Part shown: piece by piece, positions 1 to 7,402 of the stretch
Layout: the number at the start of each line of letters is the position of its first letter
How positions within the stretch are numbered: the first letter of the stretch is position 1
Source: an uncultured Flavobacterium sp.
GTDB lineage: Bacteria; Bacteroidota; Bacteroidia; Flavobacteriales; Flavobacteriaceae
Direction: 5' to 3'
Length of the DNA stretch: 35,667 nucleotides
Assembly (NCBI RefSeq): GCF_937967675.1
Contig: NZ_CALBSN010000080.1
Span: forward strand, 1-35,667
Program-made: the position numbers and the translations under genes
Notes under the pieces: model-generated
The model's database searches: none
Told to the model about the DNA's origin: nothing
Seen by the model: only the letters and a program-made list of their open reading frames with translations

Positions 1-1976
1 TCGAAGGTAAAACGCAAGAAGCCATAAAATTGGTTTATGCCGATAACGATATTGTATATGTGAGTATTCATTCGCTTCATAAAATCTCAAAATACAATGG
101 AAAAGATGGCGCGCCTCCTAAGATTTACAAATTAGGAAGTAACGCTTGGAAAACCCTAAAACAAAAAACAAAAGCGCGTGTGAAACACATTGCGTTCAAC
201 CTAATTCAGTTGTATGCAAAGCGAAGATTAGACAAAGGTTTTCAATTTGCACCCGATAGTTATTTGCAAAAAGAATTAGAAAGTTCCTTCATTTACGAAG
301 ACACACCCGATCAAATTACGGCAACAGCCGATGTAAAAGCCGACATGGAAAGCGAGCGTCCAATGGACCGTTTAGTCTGTGGTGACGTTGGTTTCGGAAA
401 AACAGAAGTTGCCATTCGTGCAGCTTTTAAAGCTGTAGATAATGGAAAACAAGTCGCGGTTTTGGTTCCAACTACTATTTTAGCCTATCAACATTACCGA
501 ACATTTTCGGAACGTTTGAAAGATATGCCAGTTACCGTGAGTTATTTGAACCGATTTAGAACAGCGAAACAAAAAGCGGAAACCCTTCAAAAACTACAAG
601 AAGGAAAAGTTGATATTTTGATTGGAACACATCAATTGGTCAATAAAAATGTTGTGTTTAAAGATTTAGGCTTGTTGATTATCGACGAAGAACAAAAATT
701 CGGAGTAAACGTAAAAGACAAATTGAAAACCATAGCTACGAATGTCGATACCTTGACTTTAACGGCAACTCCGATTCCGAGAACGTTACAGTTTTCGTTG
801 ATGGCGGCTCGAGATTTATCGGTAATTACAACGCCTCCACCCAATCGTTATCCGATTGAAACGCAAGTGATTCGTTTTAATGAAGAAGTCATTCGCGATG
901 CAGTTTCCTACGAAATTCAACGTGGTGGACAAGTTTATTTTATTAACAACCGAATTGAAAATATCAAAGAAGTTGCTGGAATGATACAACGCTTGGTGCC
1001 AGGAGCAAAAGTCGGCATCGGTCACGGTCAAATGGATGGAAAAAAATTGGAAGAATTGATGTTGGCTTTCATGGAAGGTGAATTTGACGTTTTGGTCGCT
1101 ACTACAATTATTGAAAGTGGTTTAGATGTACCGAATGCGAATACGATTTTCATCAATAATGCCAATAATTTCGGATTGTCTGATTTGCACCAAATGCGTG
1201 GTCGTGTGGGAAGAAGTAACAAAAAAGCGTTTTGTTATTTCATTACGCCGCCGTATTCGATGATGACGGGAGAAGCGCAAAAACGTATTACGGCTTTGGA
1301 ACAATTTAGCGAATTAGGAAGCGGTTTTAACATTGCGATGAAGGATTTGGAAATCCGTGGTGCAGGAGATTTATTAGGTGGAGAACAAAGTGGTTTTATC
1401 AATGAAATTGGTTTTGATACCTACCAAAAAATAATGAACGAAGCCATTGAAGAATTGAAAGAAAACGAATTCAAAGACTTGTACCAAGAAGAAAACGACA
1501 TCGAAACCAAAGAATTTGTCAAAGACATTCAAATTGATACTGATTTCGAATTGCTGTTCCCAGATGAGTACATCAACAACATTACCGAGCGTTTGAATTT
1601 ATATAATGAGTTGAGCCAAATTAAAGACGAAGCTACGCTACAACAATTTGAACAAAAACTAATTGACCGCTTTGGTGCGTTGCCAAAACCAGCTATTGCT
1701 TTACTAAATAGCGTACGTATCAAATGGAAAGCAACCGCATTGGGAATTGAACGTTTGATGATGAAACAAGGTAAAATGGTAGGTTATTTTATTGGCGACC
1801 AACAAAGTGATTTTTACCAAAGTAACCGTTTCATGAAAGTGCTACAATTTGCGCAACGCAACGGCAATGTTTGTAAAATAAAAGAAAAAGAAACTAAAAA
1901 CGGCTTACGTTTATTACTGACTTTTGATAACGTGAAATCAGTAAATAAGGCATTGGAGTTGTTGGAGGGGATTTAG
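1..1976 (+). CDS. mfd: Transcription-repair coupling factor Mfd, C-terminal part (5' end outside window)
   Basis: ATP-dependent DNA translocase that pushes stalled RNA polymerase off DNA and recruits UvrA for transcription-coupled nucleotide excision repair in the cytoplasm. The reading frame is open to the left edge, with the first full codon at base 3, so the N-terminal UvrB-like part is missing. About 657 residues are visible against roughly 1100-1150 in the family. They begin in the RNA-polymerase-interacting domain (IYKLGSNAW region), followed by the two helicase lobes: Walker A GDVGFGKT, motif II DEEQ, motif III TATPIPRTL, then TTIIESGLDVPNANT and the QMRGRVGRS arginine-finger motif. 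The C-terminal TRCF domain follows (region of residues FELLFPDEYI to the end). The DEEQ motif and RGRVGRS spacing are typical of Mfd rather than RecG. No clear terminator follows the stop. Confidence 0.97.
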   Translation, partial: EGKTQEAIKLVYADNDIVYVSIHSLHKISKYNGKDGAPPKIYKLGSNAWKTLKQKTKARVKHIAFNLIQLYAKRRLDKGFQFAPDSYLQKELESSFIYEDTPDQITATADVKADMESERPMDRLVCGDVGFGKTEVAIRAAFKAVDNGKQVAVLVPTTILAYQHYRTFSERLKDMPVTVSYLNRFRTAKQKAETLQKLQEGKVDILIGTHQLVNKNVVFKDLGLLIIDEEQKFGVNVKDKLKTIATNVDTLTLTATPIPRTLQFSLMAARDLSVITTPPPNRYPIETQVIRFNEEVIRDAVSYEIQRGGQVYFINNRIENIKEVAGMIQRLVPGAKVGIGHGQMDGKKLEELMLAFMEGEFDVLVATTIIESGLDVPNANTIFINNANNFGLSDLHQMRGRVGRSNKKAFCYFITPPYSMMTGEAQKRITALEQFSELGSGFNIAMKDLEIRGAGDLLGGEQSGFINEIGFDTYQKIMNEAIEELKENEFKDLYQEENDIETKEFVKDIQIDTDFELLFPDEYINNITERLNLYNELSQIKDEATLQQFEQKLIDRFGALPKPAIALLNSVRIKWKATALGIERLMMKQGKMVGYFIGDQQSDFYQSNRFMKVLQFAQRNGNVCKIKEKETKNGLRLLLTFDNVKSVNKALELLEGI

Positions 1977-2239
1977 AGGTTTTGTATTTTTGTTTTTTAT
2001 CATATAAAGCGATATCGGGTTTATGTATAATGATTCAATCAAAGTGCATAGATTAATTATTTGCAATAATAATAGTTCATTAGAGTAAATTTCATGGGAA
2101 AATTTTTAAACATTTATTTTTACAATTTTTTTTATTATCAAGGTTTTTTAGTAAATTACTAGTAATTTATTTAAATCCTTTTGTTTGGGTTGAAAATTTT
2201 AGTAAAATAAAATTAGGGAAAAAGATTTTTTCTGAACAT

Positions 2240-2584
2240 ATGGAAAAAAATTTCCCGACTTTTTTACATCAATACAAATATATTTATAAATTGAAAATTC
2301 AATTTATACCTTTTTTAGCTTTGGTTAATTTGATTGTTATTGCTCTTTTATTCTTTTTTCTGAATATTAATATACCAAAATATTATGTTATTATCTTAAG
2401 TGTTAGTTTTTTATTGTCTTTAGTAGAATCTTATGTGTTTGTATTTGATAATGATAAATATCAAACATATTTTAAAGAATTTTACTTAACAAAAAAATAT
2501 GATTATCCATTCGTAACATTTTTATTTATTTCTACATTTCTTTTTTTATGGTTATACAATGTTTTCTTTAATGTTTTAAATTAG
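2240..2584 (+). CDS. Hypothetical membrane protein, possibly the 3' part of a frameshifted gene
   Basis: 114 residues, not recognised. Three hydrophobic segments are visible: about residues 20-42, 46-68 and 90-112. A short charged stretch (FDNDKYQTYFKEF) lies between the second and third, which suggests an inner-membrane protein. The base composition is much more AT-rich than mfd or radA. The ATG at 2240 is the only in-frame ATG, but the same frame is open upstream to 2084 and reads protein-like text (LNPFVWVENFSKIKLGKK). A separate ATG at 2094 in another frame gives MGKFLNIYFYNFFYYQGF and then stops at 2160-2162. The true gene may therefore start at 2094 and have suffered a frameshift near 2126-2160. 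It sits between mfd and the REP/RAYT element. That it is expressed is inference only. Confidence 0.5.
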   Translation: MEKNFPTFLHQYKYIYKLKIQFIPFLALVNLIVIALLFFFLNINIPKYYVIILSVSFLLSLVESYVFVFDNDKYQTYFKEFYLTKKYDYPFVTFLFISTFLFLWLYNVFFNVLN

Positions 2585-2599
2585 CTTCGACTCTCTCCC

Positions 2600-2700
2600 G
2601 ACCGCTCGGATATCTCATCACATCGATAGCGCGGAATTGCATACCTGACCGCTCGGATATCTCACCACAACGATTGCGCGGAATTGCATTCCGTGCCCAC
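2600..2700. repeat. Two tandem 47-base REP-containing units upstream of the RAYT gene
   Basis: Units at 2600-2646 and 2647-2693 share GACCGCTCGGATATCTCA, then a few differences, then GCGCGGAATTGCAT. The second unit continues to 2700 with TCCGTGCCCAC and forms a hairpin: CGGAAT, loop TGC, ATTCCG. The flanking GC/GC pairs extend the stem, with one G-T opposition. The first unit has lost its 3' arm (ATACCT instead of ATTCCG) and cannot fold in this way. The right-hand part is the reverse complement of the REPs found after the transposase gene. Confidence 0.85.
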
Positions 2701-2769
2701 AAAGTAATTAAAAAACACAACATTATAATTGACAAAGTTTTTTTATATTTTGAATATAAATTACACGCC

Positions 2770-3324
2770 ATGTCAACAAAATACAAAGCCACTACAACAG
2801 AAGACGCTTACTTTATTACTATTACAACTGTAGGCTGGGTCGATGTTTTTACACGATTAAATCAAAAATATATTATCACTGATTCTCTAAAGCATTGCCA
2901 ACAAAATAAAGGATTAGAAATTTATGCGTATTGCATCATGAGCAGTCACATTCATTTATTTTGCAAAGCAACTAATGGTTTTATTTTATCGGATGTAATA
3001 AGAGATTTCAAAAAATTTACTTCCAAAAAAATCATTCAAACCATAATTGATGAGCCTGAGAGCAGAAGAGAATGGTTGTTACCCTATTTTCAAAAAGCTT
3101 GTGAACATTTAAGACGGGAACAACAATATAAAGTTTGGCAAGATGGTTATCATGCCGAACATATTTATAGTAATTCCTTTATAAAACAAAAGATTGAATA
3201 CATTCACAATAATCCTGTGAAAGATAAAATAGTTACGTTGCCTGAAGATTATTATTTTAGCTCAGCCAGAAATTATGCTGGTTTAGAAAATGAATTAGAA
3301 ATTGTTTTGTTAGATTTGTTTTGA
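2770..3324 (+). CDS. REP-associated tyrosine transposase (RAYT, Y1 HUH family)
   Basis: 184-residue single-strand DNA transposase of the IS200/IS605-like Y1 superfamily, in the RAYT branch that acts on REP hairpins. It is expected to nick and rejoin single-stranded REP DNA through a covalent tyrosine link. The metal-binding HUH motif is H60-I61-H62 (MSSHIHLF). The probable catalytic tyrosine is Y144 in KIEYIHNNPV, and the downstream YYFSSARNYAG text is characteristic of the family. I chose the ATG at 2770 because an upstream TTG in frame (2674) lies inside the REP hairpin and would add unrelated residues. The coding frame looks intact, so the protein could be active. Its activity is not shown by sequence alone. 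Confidence 0.93.
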   Translation: MSTKYKATTTEDAYFITITTVGWVDVFTRLNQKYIITDSLKHCQQNKGLEIYAYCIMSSHIHLFCKATNGFILSDVIRDFKKFTSKKIIQTIIDEPESRREWLLPYFQKACEHLRREQQYKVWQDGYHAEHIYSNSFIKQKIEYIHNNPVKDKIVTLPEDYYFSSARNYAGLENELEIVLLDLF

Positions 3325-3332
3325 AGTAGATG

Positions 3333-3364
3333 GTGGGCACGGAATGTAATTCCGCACTATCGAC
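3333..3364 (+). repeat. REP hairpin, downstream copy 1
   Basis: A 32-base unit beginning 8 bases after the transposase stop codon. It has a GTGGGCA head, a perfect 6-base stem (CGGAAT, loop GTA, ATTCCG) and a CACTATCGAC tail. It is in inverted orientation to the upstream unit at 2647-2700. Confidence 0.88.
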
Positions 3365-3401
3365 GTATCATAAATAAAGTGAATTTGTTTTCAAGTATAT
3401 T

Positions 3402-3433
3402 GTGGGCACGGATTATAAATCCGCGCTATCGAC
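3402..3433 (+). repeat. REP hairpin, downstream copy 2
   Basis: Same 32-base layout and same orientation as the copy at 3333. The stem is CGGATT, loop ATA, AATCCG: compared with copy 1 both arms have changed together so that pairing is kept. The two copies are 37 bases apart. Confidence 0.88.
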
Positions 3434-3467
3434 TGGAATGTCGAAATTTAACTTTTGATAAACATAC

Positions 3468-4829
3468 CTACCCAAACAACTCACTCACCACATCTTCAAT
3501 TTTAGCCACTAAAACAATTTTGATTCCAGTATTTTTCAAGGAAATTTTGTTGTGTTTGGAAACAAAAATGGTGGTAAATCCTAATTTTTCTGCTTCTTGA
3601 ATGCGTTGTTCAATGCGATTAACGGGTCTAATTTCGCCTGAAAGTCCAACTTCTCCTGCAAAGCAAAAACCTTCTGCAATGGCGATGTCTTCGTTGGAAG
3701 ATAAAATAGCGGCAACAACGGCTAAGTCAATGGCGGTGTCTTCAACTGAAATGCCACCTGTTACGTTTAAGAACACGTCTTTGGTGCCTAATCGAAATCC
3801 AGCACGTTTTTCTAAAACGGCTAAAATCATGTTCAAGCGTTTGGCGTTGTAACCTGTGGTGCTGCGTTGCGGTGTTCCATAAACCGCAGTACTTACTAAG
3901 GCTTGAATTTCAATCATCAACGGACGCATACCTTCTAAAGTAGTAGCAATCGCTGTTCCTGAAAGCTGTTCGTCTTTATGTGAAATCAAAATTTCAGATG
4001 GATTATCCACTTCGCGTAAACCTGAACCTTGCATTTCGTAAATCCCTAATTCGGCAGTAGAGCCAAAACGGTTTTTTAACGAACGTAAAATGCGGTATAC
4101 GTGATTTCGATCGCCTTCAAATTGTAAAACGGTATCGACCATATGTTCCAAAATCTTCGGTCCAGCGATGGTTCCGTCTTTTGTAATGTGACCGATTAAA
4201 AGAACGGGTGTATTGGTTTCTTTGGCAAATTTTATTAATTCAGCTGTACATTCTCTAATTTGAGAAATACTTCCGGCAGACGATTCAATATAATCGGTAT
4301 GCAAAGTTTGAATCGAATCGATAATGACAATATCGGGTTCAATTTCCAAAATTTGACGGAAGATATTTTGGGTTTTGGTTTCGGTTAAAATGTAGCAATT
4401 ATCGCCATTAGAAGTAATGCGTTCAGCACGCATCTTTATCTGTTTTTGGCTTTCTTCTCCCGAAACATAAAGGGTTTTATAAGGTAATTTTAAAGCAATT
4501 TGCAAGAGCAACGTACTTTTTCCAATTCCTGGTTCTCCACCTAATAAGGTTAAAGATCCAGGAACCAATCCACCACCCAAAACCCGATTCAACTCGTTAT
4601 CTGTTGTGTTCAATCGGATTTCTTGTGCGGTGTCTATTTCTTTTACAAGTAAAGGTTTTGTAGCCGCTTTAGAGGTAGCCGTTGTGGTTTTCCATGCTAC
4701 TTTTTCTTCTTTTTGAACCAATTCTTCTACAATGGTATTCCATTCTTTGCAAGCATTACATTGGCCTTGCCATTTTGAATATTGGGTGCCACAATTTTGG
4801 CAAAAAAAAGCGGTTTTTACTTTACTCAT
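3468..4829 (-). CDS. radA: DNA repair protein RadA
   Basis: 453-residue RecA-like ATPase that promotes branch migration in homologous recombination. An N-terminal C4 zinc finger (C10, C13, C24, C27) is followed by the RecA-like core with Walker A GGEPGIGKS at residues 97-105. The RadA-specific KNRFG motif (SLKNRFGSTAELG) comes next, and a C-terminal Lon-protease-like domain (region VSTAVYGTPQ to the end, with the VTGGISVEDTAIDLAV text). The length is usual for the family. It is the last gene of the minus-strand run starting with panC. Its ATG lies 6 bases after the stop of the esterase-like gene, so it is probably co-transcribed. Confidence 0.97.
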   Translation of the reverse strand: MSKVKTAFFCQNCGTQYSKWQGQCNACKEWNTIVEELVQKEEKVAWKTTTATSKAATKPLLVKEIDTAQEIRLNTTDNELNRVLGGGLVPGSLTLLGGEPGIGKSTLLLQIALKLPYKTLYVSGEESQKQIKMRAERITSNGDNCYILTETKTQNIFRQILEIEPDIVIIDSIQTLHTDYIESSAGSISQIRECTAELIKFAKETNTPVLLIGHITKDGTIAGPKILEHMVDTVLQFEGDRNHVYRILRSLKNRFGSTAELGIYEMQGSGLREVDNPSEILISHKDEQLSGTAIATTLEGMRPLMIEIQALVSTAVYGTPQRSTTGYNAKRLNMILAVLEKRAGFRLGTKDVFLNVTGGISVEDTAIDLAVVAAILSSNEDIAIAEGFCFAGEVGLSGEIRPVNRIEQRIQEAEKLGFTTIFVSKHNKISLKNTGIKIVLVAKIEDVVSELFG

Positions 4830-4835
4830 TTGGTG

Positions 4836-6038
4836 TTATTCTTGTTTTTCTGTTGGTTGTTCTGTAGGAGTTTCAGCAGGTACATCTTCTGTAGGTTCGT
4901 CTGGTTTTCCTTTTAAGGCTTCTGCACGATTCATCATGAAGTCTTTTGTGATTTCACGAATCGCCTCTTGTGTAAATGCTTTTTGATAGCTTTTTATTGC
5001 TTTTTTGTAATTTCCTGTTTTTTCAAAATATAGCGCTTCATGATAGGTGCCTAATGTTGTTTTTGGATAATGTTTGTTAGCAAAATCACTTAATGGCATC
5101 AATTCATTGTATGCTTTATTTTTAAGAATGGCTGCTTCAATAGCTTTGAAATCACTTAACCTAGGTTTCATTTTAAAACCAAAACGTTTTTCTAATTCGT
5201 CGTATTTCGCAATCAAATAATCGGTATATCCTACCTCTAATTTTAAAATTTTATCTTGAAATTCTACCATTGAAATCGGTTGGTATCCATCAAAAATAAA
5301 ATAGATGGCATTTGGCACCGCTTTAGCAACTAAAGAATAATGCGAAGCGCCTTTGAAAGCATCGTTTTGATATTTAAATATTGCATTTGGAACGGCTTTA
5401 ATATTGGCATCTAATTCCGCTGCTTTTTCATTAATTTCTTTTAAATCACCTTCGCCTGTAGCTTGATAATAGAAAACGGGTTTTACCATTTTTGCTAAAC
5501 GTTCTGCTACACGTTTTTCCATTTCTGGAGCCATTTCTGGAGCTAACGAAATGTATGCGTTGAAAATTGGATTGTCTTTGTATAAATAAAAGTTTAAGAA
5601 GCCTGCCGTCGTATCATGACCTGCAATTATTCTAAATGGCAAAGTTCTATATTTTTTATCGATGTATGGATATAATTCTTGACCAATAAATTCAAAGAAA
5701 TTGGCTCCAGTTCCTGCTGGAAATCCAGCATCATCAAATTCACTATCGGCAAATCGTGTTTCGCCATTATTTTGATCTATTGCAATGATAATCATCTCGG
5801 GTAAATCATCCCAATAAGCTCCATATTTTAAAATGCCTTCAAAAGGATCTAATAAATATTCGCCATCTAAAACTAACAAGGTTGGGTATTTTTTCTCGGG
5901 ACTTGAAGCATACGAAGGTGGGGTAACCACTGTAAAAGTTCGATTTCCTAACTTTTTTGATTGGATGGTTTCGGGGGTACGTTGAGCAAATAAGCATGAC
6001 GTTACCATTAAAGTAATAAGGAAAAGTTTAATTTTCAT
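4836..6038 (-). CDS. Secreted esterase-like alpha/beta-hydrolase with serine nucleophile replaced
   Basis: 400 residues from the ATG at 6038. An upstream ATG at 6068 would put ten extra residues before a normal signal peptide. The N-terminus (MKIKLFLITLM..) is an export signal, cut either after CLFAQ or at the lipobox-like VTSC (C15). The core matches the putative-esterase (esterase D type) fold: LLVLDGEYLLDP, then IIIAID, then the nucleophile elbow at 140-146. That elbow reads GHDTTAG, so the usual serine is Asp (D142) and classical hydrolysis is unlikely. A His-containing ASHYSLV region is kept. The C-terminal third has a TPR-like helix pair (YHEALYFEKTGNYKKAIKSY) and ends in a Pro/Glu/Thr-rich tail. 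It lies between the flippase-like gene and radA. The role is unknown; a binding or scaffold role is inference. Confidence 0.8.
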   Translation of the reverse strand: MKIKLFLITLMVTSCLFAQRTPETIQSKKLGNRTFTVVTPPSYASSPEKKYPTLLVLDGEYLLDPFEGILKYGAYWDDLPEMIIIAIDQNNGETRFADSEFDDAGFPAGTGANFFEFIGQELYPYIDKKYRTLPFRIIAGHDTTAGFLNFYLYKDNPIFNAYISLAPEMAPEMEKRVAERLAKMVKPVFYYQATGEGDLKEINEKAAELDANIKAVPNAIFKYQNDAFKGASHYSLVAKAVPNAIYFIFDGYQPISMVEFQDKILKLEVGYTDYLIAKYDELEKRFGFKMKPRLSDFKAIEAAILKNKAYNELMPLSDFANKHYPKTTLGTYHEALYFEKTGNYKKAIKSYQKAFTQEAIREITKDFMMNRAEALKGKPDEPTEDVPAETPTEQPTEKQE

Positions 6039-6077
6039 TTTAAATAGTTTGGTTAAATAGATTAGCAATTTACTAAT

Positions 6078-7037
6078 TTATTTTTTATTTAAAATAGGCA
6101 AAAGTAAATAAGATAATAAACCTAAAAATATGGTTAAAATAGTTTGCGAAACCCATGCAATCCATCCAAAGGCTACTCCCACTTCATTTGGAATTCCGTA
6201 AAGGGAATAAATCATAGCAATAGCTAAAGGATAAGCGCCAAGACCACCATTAGTAAAACCAACAGCTAGACTACCAAAAATAAACCCCATAATTACTACA
6301 TCAAAGCTAATATTTGAAGTTTCGGGAAGTGCAAAAATGGCGACATAAAACATAATTAGGTAAGAGAACCAAATAAAAAATGAATGAAAAATGTAGTTCC
6401 ATTTGTCTTTCATTTTTAAAATACTCGTCATGCCTTCAATTAAACCCGATAATTTATTTTTTAATTTTTGAATAATTTTCCATTCTGCATAAATCCAAAC
6501 CAAGATGAAAAGAATAAAAATGATTATTCCACTAGCTAATAAGTATAAAATTTTTTCTACCGGAAGTTTTTCAATTAAAAATTGATAAAGTTTTTCAAAT
6601 TGTAATAGGAAAGCAACAATAACAAATAAAAAGAAAATCATTAAATCTACAATTCGTTCTGCAACGATTGTTCCAAATCCCTTGTCAAATGGGATGTTTT
6701 CGTATTTTTTAAGTAAAGCAGCTCTTGTGATTTCGCCTGATCTGGGAATGGTAAGGTTTACAAAATAGGAAACACAAACCGTAAGTAAATCGTTGTGAAA
6801 CTTTGTTTGGTATCCTAAATGATTAAGAGCAAATTTCCAACGATATGCACGAGACCAAAACCCGAAAAGTGCTATAAAAAGGGATAAATAAATGTAAAAA
6901 TAATTGGCTTTTATGAAGCTGATTTTAATTTTTTCTAATTCATCTGGTGAAAGGGTAGTATACTGATAATAAATAATTCCTAACCCAATCAATAAAGGGA
7001 TAGTTAGACTTAAAAATTTTCGGATACTAGCTTTCAA
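6078..7037 (-). CDS. Flippase-like integral membrane protein (LPG synthase TM / UPF0104 family)
   Basis: 319 residues and strongly hydrophobic, with about eight membrane segments. The first is at residues 8-26, and the last is the C-terminal SQTILTIFLGLLSYLLLP. The text FWSRAYRWKFALNHLGY, then SYFVNLTIPRSGEITRAALLKKYENIPF and ERIVDLMIFF is the conserved signature of the lysylphosphatidylglycerol-synthase transmembrane (flippase-like) family. The catalytic LPG-synthase domain is absent, so transfer of lysine is not expected. Members are proposed to flip lipids, but the substrate here is unknown. Its ATG is 1 base from the panD stop, which points to one transcript. Confidence 0.88.
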   Translation of the reverse strand: MKASIRKFLSLTIPLLIGLGIIYYQYTTLSPDELEKIKISFIKANYFYIYLSLFIALFGFWSRAYRWKFALNHLGYQTKFHNDLLTVCVSYFVNLTIPRSGEITRAALLKKYENIPFDKGFGTIVAERIVDLMIFFLFVIVAFLLQFEKLYQFLIEKLPVEKILYLLASGIIIFILFILVWIYAEWKIIQKLKNKLSGLIEGMTSILKMKDKWNYIFHSFFIWFSYLIMFYVAIFALPETSNISFDVVIMGFIFGSLAVGFTNGGLGAYPLAIAMIYSLYGIPNEVGVAFGWIAWVSQTILTIFLGLLSYLLLPILNKK

Positions 7038-7038
7038 A

Positions 7039-7389
7039 CTATGTTAAAGAATTATCTTTCTCGTTAGGAAAAACTAAAGTAGGTTTGAATTTTTTAGCTT
7101 CTTCAAAGTCCATAATACCGTAAGAAATGATAATCACAATATCGCCACGGTGAACTTTACGAGCTGCAGGTCCGTTTAAAGTAATTTCACCAGTGTTTCT
7201 AGGCCCTTTGATAGCATACGTTTCTAATCGTTCTCCATTATTGATGTTAACGATTTGTACTTTTTCACCTTCAATAATATTAGAAGCTTCCATTAGTGCT
7301 TCATCGATGGTGATACTTCCTATGTAATTCAAATCGGCACCTGTTACGGTTACTCTATGAATTTTCGATTTTACTACTTGAATTTGCAT
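7039..7389 (-). CDS. panD: Aspartate 1-decarboxylase
   Basis: 116-residue pyruvoyl enzyme that makes beta-alanine from L-aspartate for pantothenate and coenzyme A. The self-cleavage site Gly24-Ser25 lies in YIGSITID, where Ser25 becomes the pyruvoyl group. K9 and the TYAIKGPRNTGEITLNGPAA core (with R and N of the active site) are present. The length is normal. The ATG is 13 bases after the panC stop, so beta-alanine production and its condensation with pantoate are encoded together. Confidence 0.97.
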   Translation of the reverse strand: MQIQVVKSKIHRVTVTGADLNYIGSITIDEALMEASNIIEGEKVQIVNINNGERLETYAIKGPRNTGEITLNGPAARKVHRGDIVIIISYGIMDFEEAKKFKPTLVFPNEKDNSLT

Positions 7390-7402
7390 GTTGCAAAGGT
7401 AA

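Larger units (their letters stand above)
2600..3433 (+). mobile_element. REP/RAYT element: transposase gene between inverted REP hairpins
   Basis: A RAYT transposase gene at 2770-3324 is flanked by short palindromic repeats. Those downstream (3333-3364 and 3402-3433) read GTGGGCACGG..TCCGC..CTATCGAC. The unit ending at 2700 upstream is the reverse complement of the same sequence, so the element is bounded by REPs in opposite orientation. This layout is the classical REPtron: REPs are the substrate of the single-stranded DNA transposase they enclose. The outer limits given are those of the visible repeats. No target-site duplication is expected for this class and none was seen. Confidence 0.75.

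Noticed and set aside
632..1304. Several minus-strand open frames opposite mfd
   Set aside because: They mirror conserved mfd motifs on the other strand and carry no independent coding signal.
2600..2693. Tandem 47-base repeats as a CRISPR array
   Set aside because: Only two units with no unique spacers; they match the REP units beyond the RAYT gene and no cas genes are present.
2674..2769. In-frame TTG start for the RAYT gene 32 codons upstream
   Set aside because: It lies within the REP hairpin, the added residues do not belong to the family, and a normal ATG gives the expected N-terminus.
2568..2792. Minus-strand open frame across the REP repeats
   Set aside because: It is formed by the repeats themselves and the 5' part of the transposase gene; no domain or signal, and composition follows the repeats.
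3379..5000. Plus-strand open frames opposite radA and the start of the esterase-like gene
   Set aside because: Antisense shadows of well-supported minus-strand genes, without family features.
6039..6068. Start of the esterase-like gene at 6068
   Set aside because: It would place ten residues in front of a complete signal peptide; the ATG at 6038 gives a standard one.
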